Positions 41,500 to 53,523 are shown, numbered from the stretch's first letter. The stretch is 55,012 nt of DNA from Amphimedon queenslandica (GCF_000090795.2 NW_003546242.1:630940-685951), one strand, 5' to 3'. Program-made: numbers and translations. Notes: generated by a model not told the origin, from the sequence alone.

Positions 41500-43900
41500 C
41501 CCCTCAGCTAACCGATACAATGCAGCGTAGAAATGTACCTTTGAAAGAGCTTTTAGAGAGTATGAAATGGCATCTCTCTTAATTTATGAGTTCTTGCCTC
41601 CTAATCTTGGGACCCACAACTCAACTCTATATGTAGGGTCACCAATGCTAGGACACTTCTATTGTTAATGGCTGGAAGAACAAACTGTTGTCTTTCGCTT
41701 TCACAAATAACATGGACCGTAACGTCAACTCACTAGGTCCCTCTTTATAACACGTCCTTTTGTGATCCCTCTGACACTTTGCAACTCAGTGTGGCAAAAA
41801 TTAAAGAGGCAATTCTTCATCTTGCAAAAAAGAAAGCCACAGGACTAGGTCTCATATCCTCAGGGCACCTGTTCTATTACGCAAGACTTGCCTATGCTCC
41901 TGTCCTCTTCAACCTGTTTAACAGCAATCTGCTACCTGGGTCAGTCGCATTCCCTTTTTCTGCCAAAGCATAATAATTCTACTGTTTAAGGGCCAAGGAA
42001 GTTTCTTTCAGATATCTGAAACTATAGACGGATTCCTTAACCTCAATGCTTAGACAAATGTTTGAAAAAATCAGATACACTTATTTATCTGAAGTAAAGG
42101 TGGCTTTTGCCTAGGATATAGTTCCCTTAATACCTTCTGTATACTCCAGGAAGGCATCTCTGAATGCAAAGCATGCCACCATAAGGCCTCTTTTGCTTAT
42201 TTAGATAAAAGTAAGGCCTTTGACACTGTGTAGCATGCTGCTATAAATTACTGCATGCCTGGATTCCTCAAGAGGTCTGGAGTCCTCTTCTTGGTACTCC
42301 AATTTGGAATCCACTGTCCTCTGGGATAACTGCCTGTCATTGCTCTTCCCAGTCTCTCATGGTGTTTGACAAGGTGCTGTGCTTTCTTCTATTTTGTATT
42401 GACCCTTTGTCAATGATCTATTTTTTGTATAAGATTTTTCAGGCATGTTATTGATCGACTCAGCTACGTTGGCTTCCCAATGTGTGTAGATGAGGTTTGT
42501 CTCATTTCTGACAATGCTTTCCAGCTCCAATCTATCTTAAATGTAGCTGATTTTATGCCAATAAATGGCTCTACTCATTATACCTGACAAGTCAGTCATC
42601 TTGTTATTAGAACAGTCACCTACATCTAGCCAGTTGTCTGAATCGAGTAATTCATTTACAACAGCTGTCTAAAGTTGATTCTGCTATGCATCTTGGAAAC
42701 CTCCCTTCTGCCTTTGCCTCTCATATTAATAGAGCTACACAGGCTGTCCTTTCTGTAGTGCCTTTCTGGCATTAGCTTCTATTGGTACTGCAACTAAATC
42801 CAACATCTCTCTATTAAATTAACTCTTTCTGCCTTTATATATCCTTTAGCATCTGATCTCTTCTAAATCTGTTGTGAGAGAACCTGGACATGTTTAGGAA
42901 CCATTTTTTGTCTTCCCTCCCATGCATCTACCATGAATGTTCACTTAGTACTAGGCTCTTCCTGTTGAGTTCCTGCTTTCTTACTACAGGTTATTCTTTC
43001 TGAGAAGTATCTTGTGCTGGCTTATTCTGGCTCTGCTAGAAGAAAATTTATTATAGCCAACACGACTCACACTATTCATTTCCCTTTTTAAGAGCCATCA
43101 TCTCTGATCTTGACTTTTTTGACCTTCCAGACCTCCAGCCTCTCATTTCTAACTGTAACTTACATAGTATGAGACAATGCAATTGTCTTGTAAAGGCTTC
43201 GCTGTCCTTCTCATGGCACTTGGTTATTTCCTCTTCCTCCTCGCACCTCTCTGAGATCTTAAGGTTAGATTTGTCATCTCACTCACCACATCAAAAATGT
43301 TATCTCCTATATAGTCTTAGCTATAGACTTTGATACTGTTCAGACCTTAATGAATGCACCTGCATATTCCACAACAGGAGCACCTCTACTAATGACGGGC
43401 GATTCCGAAGTACTCAATCCCTCAATTCCGAATGAAATTGTACTTGCATCAAAAGAGACGTAGCAATCATTGGAAAAAATTACGAATTAAGGCACACCCA
43501 ACCACACCTTTTAATATTACTAATAGTTAATAAATCAGTAGTTAATACCTTAATTATTCATTATTGTTGCATTTTTATTGCTCTAATTGATGCCACATGG
43601 CTCTAAGCATGTGAAGATATACTATGCAGAATTGGTGTTTAATTCCATCGATTCCAGTCACTAAAAGATCAGAATGGCAGTTGAATGCAAATTTCTGGAT
43701 TGACCCATCTCTAACCACTACTTTATGCATTCTATTACAGACTCTGTAGAATCATCATTTCACTTTCTGATGAAGCGCACTGTCTACAATCCCTCACAAG
43801 CTAAGTGGCTCCAGCTAATTAACCACGACAGTGATGCTGTTAATACATGTAGTGACCGAATTGAGAGATTTTGACCTTCGTATTTGTCATTATTGACTTA
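41500..43900 (+). pseudogene. LINE with degenerate reverse transcriptase
   Basis: Frame 41779-41973 has VAKIKEAILHLAKKKATGLG and ISSGHLFYYARL (RT fingers, with PGPD mutated). At 42190-42240 SFAYLDKSKAFDTV carries the first catalytic Asp. At 42355-42420 there is a HGVXQGAVLSSILY-like block. At 42485-42530 CVDEVCLISDNAFQLQSIL sits where YADD is expected, so the active-site box reads VDE. Later RNase-H-free tail fragments continue to about 43390 and, after a MITE, from 43722 with FHFLMKRTVYNPSQAKWLQL. Many frameshifts and stops. Jockey/CR1-type by motif style; dead. Confidence 0.65.
43390..43713. mobile_element. hAT-type MITE inserted in the LINE
   Basis: A 324-bp element beginning TAATGACGGGCGATTCCGA and ending, inverted, TAGAGATGGGTCAATCCA. 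Flanks ACCTCTAC (43382-43389) and ACCACTAC (43714-43721) form an 8-bp duplication with one mismatch. LINE-like sequence lies on both sides. The terminal repeats are imperfect, so it is not recent. Confidence 0.65.
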
Positions 43901-43919
43901 TTGCTAAATGGCTAATAAT

Positions 43920-44630
43920 CTCTTCTGACTGGAATGAAACACACACACATTGATGTACGTACAGTATTACATCATATGACATCACAATGACAGAACACAT
44001 GTAATCATTCTGAGTCAGCATAGCATGAAATAATAAGCATAGAAAATCATAAGCAAGGAAAAGAATTAATGTTGTACAGCAATGTAAAAATAATAATAGC
44101 TACTAATGATAATAACAATTGTAATAAAAATTTACAATAGTAGTAATTATAAATATAATAATAATGGCACAAGAAATAACTAATCATGATACCTTAAAAA
44201 ATAATAATAGAAATAACTACCAATGAATAGATTGACATGAGAACACCTCTATCCTCTTAAGTGAACACACATACGTTCCATAGGAGGTGTAACAGGTAAA
44301 GGCACATTCAGTATCAATTGAGTGAAATCATCATCCTAATCACTGTATCTGGCTCAGAATCTTCAGTGTAACACTTTCCAGCTAGTCAGCATGTCTTTTT
44401 AGCACTATAACGTCTATAGTTGAAACGCGGTAAGACAATGGTCCAGTGACCTAACAGACAACCATAGGAATCTATAATTGCTTCCCTGAGAAGTTCCTAG
44501 GAAACAGCTTATTATGTAGCTTGAAAAGTCTTGTATTTGTGTTAATCTTCTCTGTCTGTGAAGGTTAAGTCAAATCTGGCTGAGCTGTATCGAAGACTGG
44601 TTTTAATTGACATCCCATTAGGAGTTTAGA
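43920..44630. other. No gene seen; AT-rich
   Basis: Includes an A/T-rich stretch with AATAATAATA-type runs (44080-44220). No transposon ends identified. Confidence 0.45.
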
Positions 44631-44639
44631 TATGGATTG

Positions 44640-45340
44640 CCAAGTTATAAACTGAGTAATTCATTAAAAGAAAAGGAATCGAGCAAATCTTTCATGTAGT
44701 GGTCCTTCCATCTTCTGACTAGCATTCTTCAATGTCTGCGTTGCTCTGTCTGCTAAACTGTTAGACCTCACATGGTAAGGAGCTGTTAGTAAATGGTGAA
44801 TACCATTCAGAGACATTAATTTCTTAAACTCTTAGCTAGAAAATTAAGGTCCATTATGAAAGACTAACTGATGAGGAAGGCCATGAGTAGAGAATATGTG
44901 ACAAGGACTTTGATAGTCACTTCAAAGGAAGTAGAACATACAATGTGTACTTCATACCAGCAAAAGTGAGCATCTACCACAAAAAGGAAGCAGTGTTCCA
45001 GGAAAGGAAAAGGACAGTCCATATGTAGTCTTGTCCACGGAGTTTTCAGAATAATGCATTGGTTACAGGAGTTTGAGAAGGGAAGGCACTCTGTTCTTGA
45101 CACACCTTACATTTCCTGCCTAGATCTTTAATTGCTTCGTTTAAGCCAGACCACTAGAAATAGCAGCAAGCTAGACTCTTCATTCTGACAATCTCTGACC
45201 TACTTCATGTAATTGAGTAAGTATTGACATTTGACCCTGGGGTGAGGCAATTGCTGTGGAACCCCGATGGAGACATTCATTAGCTACACTGAGTTCCGTG
45301 AGAAATGTAAAATAAGGTTTCAAATGTGGCACATACCTCC
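44640..45340 (-). pseudogene. Ty3/gypsy integrase remnant (element 3)
   Basis: Read downward from 45310: ELSVANECLHRGSTAIASPQ (the segment before integrase), a HEVGQRL zinc-region remnant, CVKNRVPSL, then frame 45103-44864. That frame has TPWTRLHMDCPFPFLEHCFL (first integrase Asp) and VVDAHFCWYEVHIVCSTSFE. Past 44864, in other frames, MDLNF (where SDNG-x-F is expected) and LLVRRWKDHYMKDLLD-like tail remnants follow. Frames are broken. No LTRs were found, so it is a fragment of another gypsy copy in reverse orientation. Confidence 0.7.
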
Positions 45341-45888
45341 CTTCCATTGAGTACTATCTGTCATGTCCTTGATGAGGTAGGATCCTCATCTGTCCACATT
45401 GTAATATCATTAGCTGAAACTCTAGCTTCTGACAGCTCAATGCATTTGCATGTGGTATTGACTTACCTGCTTTCTACAGAAAAACAGTTATAGGTTGAAA
45501 GTGCTATTGCCCAATGTTGGACACAAGATCAAATATCTTTACAATAGAAACAATGGCTGCAGCTCACCCTGAGTACTTAACTATGGAATGCCAAATGCAA
45601 TAAAAATAGAAAAAATAATTTTATTTATAGTAATTGTCGCCTGTGGCAATGTGTGAACCATATTGTTTCTCTTGAAAATGTACTTTCTGATCAGTTTTAT
45701 TGACATTGTGATTAATTTTTTCAGCAACCAGGTTTTTAATTAATTTGTCTTATTAAAATTGATTCCTAATTGATTTTCTGTTGATAACTGACTTTGTGGC
45801 AGATTTACTTCCAAAAATTAAATTTCTTAATGATTTCTTATTTTGAAAATTGACTTTCTTATTAATTTTTTGGTTGTTGGCTTTTTTC
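45341..45888. other. No gene seen; T-rich degenerate repeats
   Basis: From about 45670 the sequence is a loose repetition of TTGATT, TTAATT and GACTTTCTTATTAATTTT words. Confidence 0.4.
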
Positions 45889-46119
45889 TTATTTCAATTT
45901 ATGTATCAATTTCATGATTGACTTTTCAATTCCAAAACATTTAGCTATACTAACGGCTGCACCTTCAACCACACCTTGAAGCCAAGATGGAGGATATTTG
46001 TGTTGTACCTCCTTGGTCATTTTTAAGTAAATTAGGGTTCTAAGGTAGTTTGAGTTTTGCAAAACAAGCATTGCATGTGTTGTTTCTGCATAAAATTGAG
46101 TAGAACTGTTCACCAACAA
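45889..46119 (-). other. Small open frame, unknown
   Basis: A 76-codon frame, MLVNSSTQFYAETTHAMLVL to KYPPSWLQGVVEGAAVSIAK. The second part looks amphipathic and protein-like. No family recognised. Confidence 0.3.
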
Positions 46120-46779
46120 ATTATTAGATCATAGATAGTAGAGACACTGATGCATAATGATTGGGTTTGTATTAAAGTTTTGCTGTTGTTAGAAATAAAT
46201 TTTATGACTAACCGTGTCTTTTTGCCTCATCCACGCTTTTTCTTGATATTTTTAATTATAATAATTAACTCATGCGTAAAATTGCAGTATCTTAGTAGAA
46301 TCTCTTGTGTCTTAATGGACAACAGATTTCAGTTTGTTTACTGTAGCATAAATTAAGATTAGCAAATATGTGTGGGTGTCTTGTATTTGTGTTGTGGACG
46401 CACATAGGAATGCAGTACAGCATACATCACTATTATGTATGGAAATGTATTATAGTTAGGTTAATGCAGTTATTGTACAACCTTCAACTCCTTCACGAAT
46501 AGAAAAATTAATTTTTAATTATCCACATGGGCAGCCCATTTTTGTTGTGAACAATCAATTTTGACAACATACACAGCCAAAAGTTAGCATGTATGTGTCA
46601 TCCTGACAAGTCATAATTGTGATTCATGATCGCATTCGAAGTTGTTTCGAACACATTTGCATCAACAGATTCACTATGTCGTAACCTTATGATTCATGTA
46701 TGATACAGCAATGCTCGAGTGATGCTGTTCATGTTTCCACTCTGACAACAAACATGATACTAGTACTTAAATTAATGAG

Positions 46780-47520
46780 ATTATAATAAAAAGGGTTATG
46801 TATAACTAACAATGCTGTGATAATAGAAAGGGTTATCAATGCTGTTGAGCACAATAGCATGAATGATGAATGTCACCAAAATCAAGTCATAAATGAAAAA
46901 ATCAAAAAATTGTACAGAGTATGTGATGAACTGATGATTAATCATAAAAATCAGGATATTCATCATTGTCATTATTAGGTATAGCCATACTATCATTATC
47001 CTCTGGTGATAATGGCTCATTATTGCCCTGAAAAATTTCATCTCATCACTGTCTCCATGTACTTAACAACATTGCTCATCCACTGTAATCCATTGCTGCC
47101 ACTTACTGGCAGCTATAGATTCACTAGAGCAAATCCACAAGTTTCATTGACTCATTTTTTGAAGCAACCAAATAGATTCTTTCTAGATTTAGCAGAAGAA
47201 TGTCCTCCTCTAACATAATTTTTCTAGCAAAGGTTACAATAATTAATAAAGTACATAAGTACAAATAATATATTGAATGAGTCAGAATAAAATGCTTTCA
47301 TATATCCAATAATCAGGTAAGCTAATGCCTTAGTGTTTTGGACCTAGTACTTCCCAGTTGGTTGTAGGACCTACATTATGTGATATCATGATACAAATTT
47401 TGGCTCTTACCCGCCTTCTTTTCTCTGTCCTAAATGTGGCTAATAATCCATTGATGTGCTTTGGAGCAGCAGTGCACTTATATTTACTACAATTAAAAGG
47501 GCTGAACAGTAATTGCAATT
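46780..47520 (-). other. Possible minus-strand exons, unknown
   Basis: Three pieces: 47518-47330 (KHINGLLATFRTEKRRRVRA), about 47220-47050 (EEDILLLNLERIYLVASKNE, SKWQQWITVDEQCC) and 47010-46935 (NNEPLSPEDNDSMAIPNNDN, ending with a stop after YPDFYD). Composition is coding-like and the last has an acidic C-terminus, but no domain is recognised and splice sites are uncertain. Confidence 0.3.
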
Positions 47521-48080
47521 ACTGATGTACACACATTATAACTTGAAAAGGGAAGAGATACAACATTGTATAATGTATTAAACACTAAATTACCTATGAC
47601 AAATATACATACCAGAAAGAGGTAGGCGTTACTACACAGGCTAACCACAAAGACGCATATAATGGCATACAAGTAACCATGTATAATAAAATATTCATAG
47701 CTAAACCTGATAGTGTTTTCTCAACAATGAAACTACTTTCTCAATACATAGTCATTAGTTTTATTAATTCTTGCTTAGCCTCATGCAAAGAAGAACAAGT
47801 ACCTTCAAGAGTTGTCAGTATATTTTGAATGGCACCAATCTGCTTGTTGACCCATGCACTGTCAAGGCAGTATAGTCTAATATTGGAAACAATGTGTCCT
47901 TTTGTCTGCACAATTTTTGGATGAGCATTTTGTTGAGCTATGATTAAAACTTGTCACCTGTCGCGACTGCACCAGCATGTGATGAGTCATGCTGATTCAA
48001 TATGGCTACCCCTGGCGATGATACACATGGTGAGTTGTTCTTGCTGCTAACTGTTGTATAGTAAGTGTTTTTTTAACCCA
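47521..48080. other. No gene seen
   Basis: No supported gene or transposon end on either strand. Confidence 0.4.
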
Positions 48081-48322
48081 GGTTTTTATTGCAACATTTG
48101 TAATATTCGCTTTCAATACTTGTCAAAGTATTAGAACCACATAGAAACTAATAATCATTTGAAATTGGAATGCTCAATGAATTCGGATGCTGAGCATAAG
48201 GATTTGGATATTGACTGTACAATTTCCATTCGTTAAACTTATGAAATAAGTGAGAAGGAAGACTTAAGTGAAGAGGATGACACGAGTGTAGAAGAAAACA
48301 TCAGTGAAGAGGAAGACATGAA
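48081..48322 (+). pseudogene. C2H2 zinc-finger exon remnant hosting gypsy-2
   Basis: Reads GFYCNICNIRFQYLSKY, a stop (TAG at about 48150), then NHIETNNHLKLE: C-x2-C-x12-H-x5-H spacing if the stop is ignored. An acidic stretch follows (EISEKEDLSEEDDTSVEENI, ending EEEDMK) up to the gypsy-2 target site. The ATGAAG|GTAT border looks like a splice donor, so the retrotransposon may sit in an intron. On the other side, GTATATCCC to TTGGCAG (52967-53049) would be the rest of that intron. Confidence 0.5.
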
Positions 48323-48327
48323 GGTAT

Positions 48328-48606
48328 TATTGTATAGTTTATATTATTGTGATTATTGTAGTTATTATTATTGGTAATGGTTATTTGGGGCCTGCGCTGG
48401 CTTGCTCCTTTGTTCTTTGTCTTTATATCTTTTATTATTGTCCTATGCCATGCACATGCTATTTTAGTTCTGAACATCCCTTATCTTTGTTTGTGTCTGG
48501 TTGTTCTCTAAGAGATAATTGTCCATAAATACTGTGAAAGCTGTGAATTGCCGCGTGCAGCTGTCTTAACGCTAATCTACAAGAGTAAACACAGAGATAT
48601 ACGACA
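48328..48606 (+). repeat. Gypsy-2 5' LTR (279 bp)
   Basis: Aligned to 52718-52965 throughout; shared blocks include GGTTATTTGGGGCCTGCG, GCTCCTTTGTTCTTTGTCT, GTGTCTGGTTGTTCTCTAAG and AAGAGTAAACACAGAGATA. It ends in ACA; the start TATTG is non-canonical. The TATATC region may be the promoter. A primer-site-like TTGGTGATGAGG follows at 48609. Confidence 0.9.
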
Positions 48607-48686
48607 AATTGGTGATGAGGGTCAAGTGGTCAACGATAACTGACTACGGCTACACCAGTTCATGGATTTATCAGTGCTTTTGACCG

Positions 48687-49480
48687 ATGCAAGGAGACTG
48701 GGTTGAAGATGCAGAGCGACTTGAACAAATCTTTGTGGCTAACGCTATTGCTAGTGAAGATGTACAGAGAGCCATTCTGCTAATGAATGTAGGTCCTACC
48801 TCGTATCAATTGATTGAGACTGTTTCTCTGCCAAGAAAGCCCACAGATTATTTGTTCAGTGTCTTATTCAAAATAGTCAAGTCTTATTTTCATCCTAAGC
48901 CGTCTCCGATTATGAAATGCTTTTAGTTCAATACATGATCTCAGCAAGGTGAAACAGTAGGCGTTTTTGTAGCTGCCCTCAGGAGCATAGCTGAACATTG
49001 AGTATCCATAAGACATACTTAATGACATGTTATGGGACCGTATTATCTATGGTCTTCGTGATAAAGCTGTACAGCAAGGATTGTTGAAGGAATTCAAGCT
49101 GATGTATCAGGTAGCATTGGACACTGCCTTGTCTGCGGAAGCTGCTGCAAATGATGCCCAGCAAATGCATGACACTCACAGACAGCCACTCCCTGTGAAT
49201 CACATGAATAGTAAACAGAAAAAGCAACAGCCAATGCATCATGTAGGACAGAGTAAGACAGAGGGCCATTGTTGTGGAGGCAAACATCAGGCCTCATAAC
49301 GCTGCTTTAAGGACTACGATTGTCAATTCTGTAAAAGGAAAGGTCACCTGGCTTCTGTCTGTAGGAAGAAGAATGCACAAGCAAAGTCAGAGGCTGACCT
49401 TGAGAAAGGGCATGCGCTAATGCAGTGGAAGGAGAGGAAACAAATGAGGATTACTCATTATTCCAAGTAACTGGTAAGAC
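48687..49480 (+). pseudogene. Gypsy-2 gag
   Basis: Starts at the ATG at 48687 (GDWVEDAERLEQIFVANAIA). The frame breaks at 48926. Further capsid pieces follow, including frame 49027-49299 (MLWDRIIYGLRDKAVQQGLL). Then, after a stop, a clear zinc knuckle C-x2-C-x4-H-x4-C at about 49321-49365 (CQFCKRKGHLASVC). Not translatable as one protein. Confidence 0.8.
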
Positions 49481-50570
49481 ACCATGTAAACCCTTATTAG
49501 CTAACATGCTACTCAATGGAGTACCAATTGAAATGGGAACAAACATGCTTTGGTGTCATTAATGGGAGACAGTACATACAATCTTATAAAAGAGACAGGG
49601 AAACCATGAAGGAAGTCAGATGCACGGTTGCACACTTATACTGGAGTAGCCATACACATACTGGATTCAACAGAGGTAACAGTGGAGCATAATGGTCAAG
49701 TCATGTCACTGCCAATGATTGTAACGAGAGGCAATGGCCCTCCTTTGTTGGGAAGGAACTGGTTATCATTGATAAAGTTATACTGGCAACACATATTTAA
49801 GGTGGGACAGACCTGTTCACTCCAGCAGGTAATGAGTCATTTTAGTGAGGTTGTTGATGGGAAACTTGGCAAAGTACAAAGGGTGAAAGCGACAATACAT
49901 GTTGCTCCCCAGACCTCACCCATATTTCAAAAGGCTAGTCTGGTGCCGTATTCGTTGAAATCGAAAATTGAAGCTGAACTCAATCATCTACTTTAAAAAG
50001 GGATTACTGAGCCAGTATGATTTTCTGACTGGGCCACACATATAGTGCCAGTACTCAAGGGTGATGATACTATCCATTTTTGTGGAGACTAAAAAATCAC
50101 ATCTAATTGTGTGGCCAAGTTAGATTGTTATCCTCTCCCTCGAATAGAAGATCTCTTTGCATTGTTGGAAGGAAGGACATCGTCTTCTAAATTGGATCTT
50201 TCACACGCCTACCAACAAATATTGTTGGAAGAAGGGTTAAGTGAGTTGATAACTATAGACACACGCAAGGGGTTGTTTTGTTATAATAGATTGCCATTTG
50301 GCATAGCTTCTGCCCCCTTAACATTTCAGAGAGTTATGGACACTCTTTACAGGATATCCATGGGGTTAGTGTTTATATTAATGATATTTGATTTCAGGTC
50401 GTTTTGAAGAGGAGCATCTGGCACATTTAGCAGAAGTGTTCAAGTGTCTAGCTGATGTGGGAATGCGGTTAAAGAGAGAAAAATTTAGCTTTTTATTGTC
50501 ATCAGTGGAGTACCTAGGTCACATCATGAGCACTGAGGGACTGAAGACATCTGACTCTATGGTTAAAGCT
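49481..50570 (+). pseudogene. Gypsy-2 protease and reverse transcriptase
   Basis: The protease region is degenerate (49510-49790): the DTGA box is not readable, but LLGRNWLSLIKLYW marks its end. RT: VAPQTSPIFQKASLVPYSLK (49900), a stop, KGITEPV and a broken middle. Then comes frame 50111-50407 with SSKLDLSHAYQQI (catalytic Asp kept) and FCYNRLPFGIASAPLTFQRV. The YxDD box reads V-Y-I-N-D-I followed by a stop: the first Asp is Asn (AAT at 50380-50382). The frame 50388-51035 takes up the thumb. Confidence 0.85.
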
Positions 50571-51035
50571 TTTTCAAATGCACCATTACCCGCTAACATG
50601 AGTGAGCTAAGATCATTTCTTGGTCTTGTCAATTATTATGAGAAGTTCCTGCCTAATTTAGCTACTACTCTAGCTCCCTTATATGTTATACTGCAGAGAA
50701 GCAAGAGATGGTCAAGGCAGAAAGCTCAAGAAGCTTCTTGCCATGTTAGGGAACGGTTAAAATCCAATAAAGAATTAACTCATTCTAATGATTCACTGCC
50801 AAAAGTCCTCTCTTGTGATGCTTCTCCTTGTGGAGTTGGGGCTGTTCTAAATCATTGCTTACCAAATTTTGCTTCTCGTACATTGTCTATTGCAGAGAAG
50901 AAGTACTCCCAACTAGATAAAGAAGCCTTGGCTATAGTGTTGGGTGTAAAGAGGTTTTATTGCTATCTGTTTGGCAGATCCTTTTCGCCAAAAACTGACT
51001 ATAAGCCTCTAATGCATATCTTCAATGAGAAGTAA
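50571..51035 (+). pseudogene. Gypsy-2 connection and RNase H
   Basis: Same frame as the RT thumb: SELRSFLGLVNYYEKFLPNL, then a linker with VLSCDASPCGVGAVL (first RNase H Asp), EKKYSQLDKEALAIVLGVKR (Glu region) and a YCYLFGRSF ... TDYKPLMHIF end. This 215-residue stretch is the longest uninterrupted part of the element. Confidence 0.85.
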
Positions 51036-52640
51036 TTCCAGTTCTAGCATCCAGTCATATTCAGACATGGGCCTTAATTCTAGGAGCCTACAGTTATACT
51101 ATCCATTACCGAAAAGTGGAAGAGAATGTCTGTGCTAACGCTATGAGTTGTCATCCTGTCAAAACATAAGTAATCAATCTTCTTAAAGCTATTGAGTTAA
51201 TTACTTTAATGGAGTATTTGGACACTACTCCTACTTGTACACAAATCAGAAGATAGACTGCTCATGATCCCAGAGTCAAAGAGTGGATATGGACAGGTTG
51301 GTCTAAGAAAGGAGTATCTGATAGTTACTATCAACCATTTGAGAGGAGGAAGACAGAATTGAGCACTGAGAATGGATGCATACTCTGGGGAAGTCATGTG
51401 TTACTTCCTGTGAAAGGTAGGAAATCCATACTTAGTATGTTACATGAAAGCCATACTGGTATTGTTTCGAATGAAGAGTTTTGATCGTGATTATGTCGGG
51501 TGGCCAGGGATGGATCAAGAGATAGAGCAATGTGTACAGTCTTGTAACATTTGTCAGTTGCAAAGGAAGACACCACCAGTAGTACCATTACACCCTTGGT
51601 CATGGCCTAACAAGCCATGGTCAAGGATTCACATTGATTATGCTTGACAAGTGGAAGGAAAGATGTTCTTAGTGCTCACTCAAAGTGGATGGAAATTCAT
51701 GTTATATCTTCCACAACAACTACAGCAACTGTAAACTATTAAGGAAGTCATTCGCTAGTCTAGGCTTACCTGATGTGTTAGTCTTGGACAATGCTGCTAT
51801 TTTCACAAGTGAAGAAATTGGTATCTTCATGAAAAAGAATGGAATTAGGCGTGTTCGAACTCCACCCTACCATCCAGCATCTAACTGTTTAGCTTAAAGG
51901 GCCACCCAAACTCTCAATAACAGCCTGAGGAAACTTATGATGGGTTCTTTGGAAACGTGTTTATCCAGCTTCTGATTCAAGTACTGTAACACTCCTCCAT
52001 GCTTACTGGTTTGACTCCAGCAGAGGTGATTTTTGGTCGTTGATTACGTTCTCACCTGAATAACTTGAAGCCAAATATAGAGAGAAGAGTGTAATATAAG
52101 CAGGACTGTCAGAGACAGTGGTATTATACATAATAAGAAAAAAAAATTTAAGAGTGGAGAGCTCGTATTTGTAAGGAATTACTCAACTGGGATGAAATGT
52201 TTGCCTGATAAAGTCCTTGAATCTCATGGTGATGTGATGTTCACAACTGAGTTAGAAGATGGCAGAAAAGTGAAGAAACACACAGACCAGCTTATTACTC
52301 GGCAGGTAGACTTTGACCCTGTTGGATAACAACCTGTGGAGGAGGATAGCCCAGTCATCAGAGCAGAGGAGGTTGAGGATTTAGTTGTAACGTCTAGCAT
52401 TTCTTCCTTACCTGATATTCAGTCTAAATGTACTCAACTGGAGGATGCTGTTACTAGTGACAATAGTACTACTGACTCTCATACACTACCGCAAACGCCT
52501 CAATCATCTCAACTGAATCAGGTGATTCATACAGATTTGAGAGAGTGACCTAATTCCGAAACTGTCCTTTCAACCAGTACACGTCGTTCAATGAGGACAC
52601 GCCACCCTCCTAACTTGTATGACTCTGACCCTATGTATCA
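51036..52640 (+). pseudogene. Gypsy-2 integrase and tail
   Basis: A zinc-binding part with LHESHTG- and CVQSCNICQLQ-like blocks (51440-51560) is followed by PWSWPNKPWSRIHIDYA, with the first core Asp, then a stop. Frame 51685-51897 has LPDVLVLDNAAIFTSEE (second Asp; the usual SDNGP is altered) and YHPASN, without the final Glu in frame. The 52150-52310 piece (VRNYSTGMKCLPDKVLES) matches the C-terminal module of this type. Frame 52336-52548 is a Ser/Thr/acidic tail of no clear function. Confidence 0.75.
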
Positions 52641-52717
52641 ATAATGAGTCTCTTCAATTGGTTTATTATTTTTGTGTTAGTGTATTTAGTTTTTGTTTTT
52701 GTCTATTTGGGGAGTAA

Positions 52718-52965
52718 TATTGAATAGTATATTGTTATTATTATTATTATAGTTATTATTATTGGTTATGGTTATTTGGGGCCTGCGATGGATGGCTCCT
52801 TTGTTCTTTGTCTATATATAGTCTTTACTGTCATATAGAACGCAAATGCTCTTTTCATTCTGTCCATGCCTTTTTTGTGTGTCTGGTTGTTCTCTAAGAG
52901 ATTAAATTGCCACGTGCTGTTGTCTAAATGCTAATCTGCAAGAGTAAACACAGAGATATACAACA
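52718..52965 (+). repeat. Gypsy-2 3' LTR (248 bp)
   Basis: Counterpart of 48328-48606. Relative to that copy it lacks the sequence between two AATTG words (AATTGTCC ... GAATTGCC), as expected from a deletion between short direct repeats. Confidence 0.9.
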
Positions 52966-53039
52966 GGTATATCCCGCAGTCTATCACTACATAACATGCT
53001 GAGTACTGTCTTAATACAATATGAATTTAGATTTGTACA

Positions 53040-53300
53040 ATGGAATTGGCAGAAAAGCTAAACTTGCATAGTAGCCAGCCCCTCCTTATAGAAGAGAATG
53101 TTCTAGATCTAAATGACTAAAACTGTAGTAAGTCAGATGTGTCGGGTGACATATTGTCAGTTATAAAATTATTTGATATTTTTGACAATTCGGATTAGAA
53201 AAGTTATGAACCATTGTCTTCGGGACTTCATGCTGTGCTTGTCATGCTAGTTAATTCTCTAAGACAAATGGTTTTTATTACTATGTTGTTTTCCATTATT
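53040..53300 (+). other. Exon-like stretch, unknown
   Basis: Begins MELAEKLNLHSSQPLLIEEN and, past stops, reads SDVSGDILSVIKLFDIFDNS and PLSSGLHAVLVMLVNSLRQM. It may be the next exon of the zinc-finger gene interrupted by gypsy-2, but the frame is broken. Confidence 0.3.
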
Positions 53301-53523
53301 TATATTTAGAATGAAGCAAGTATCAACACCATTTTTTCATGTGTAAACAGTTAGATCCATTGCAGCCAAATTTTGATCTGTCAAATCATTTAGATTACCT
53401 ACATACGTACCTGCAACAGTGGTAAATTCATCCAATTTTTTAATTCTAGCTGTCATTTTGTTAATAGTGTACAACACATACAGCAATATCTTTTTACATG
53501 AACCTTCCTTCAACTTTCATTTG

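Larger units (their letters stand above)
48328..52965 (+). mobile_element. Ty3/gypsy LTR retrotransposon 2, both LTRs present, GGTAT target duplication
   Basis: 4.6 kb with LTRs of 279 and 248 bp, gag, protease, RT, RNase H and integrase on plus, and a purine tract TTTGGGGAG just before the 3' LTR. GGTAT flanks both sides (48323-48327 and 52966-52970). The coding part has several frameshifts and stops, and the LTRs differ at many positions plus one deletion of about 30 nt, so the insertion is old. Confidence 0.9.

Noticed and set aside
46796-47041. Minus-strand hydrophobic 81-codon frame
   Set aside because: Another minus frame in the same place gives an acidic, hydrophilic C-terminus (NNEPLSPEDN) that looks more like a real exon end; neither is certain.
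49030-49297. Two minus-strand frames under gypsy-2 gag
   Set aside because: Shadows of the gag frame on plus, which leads to a zinc knuckle.
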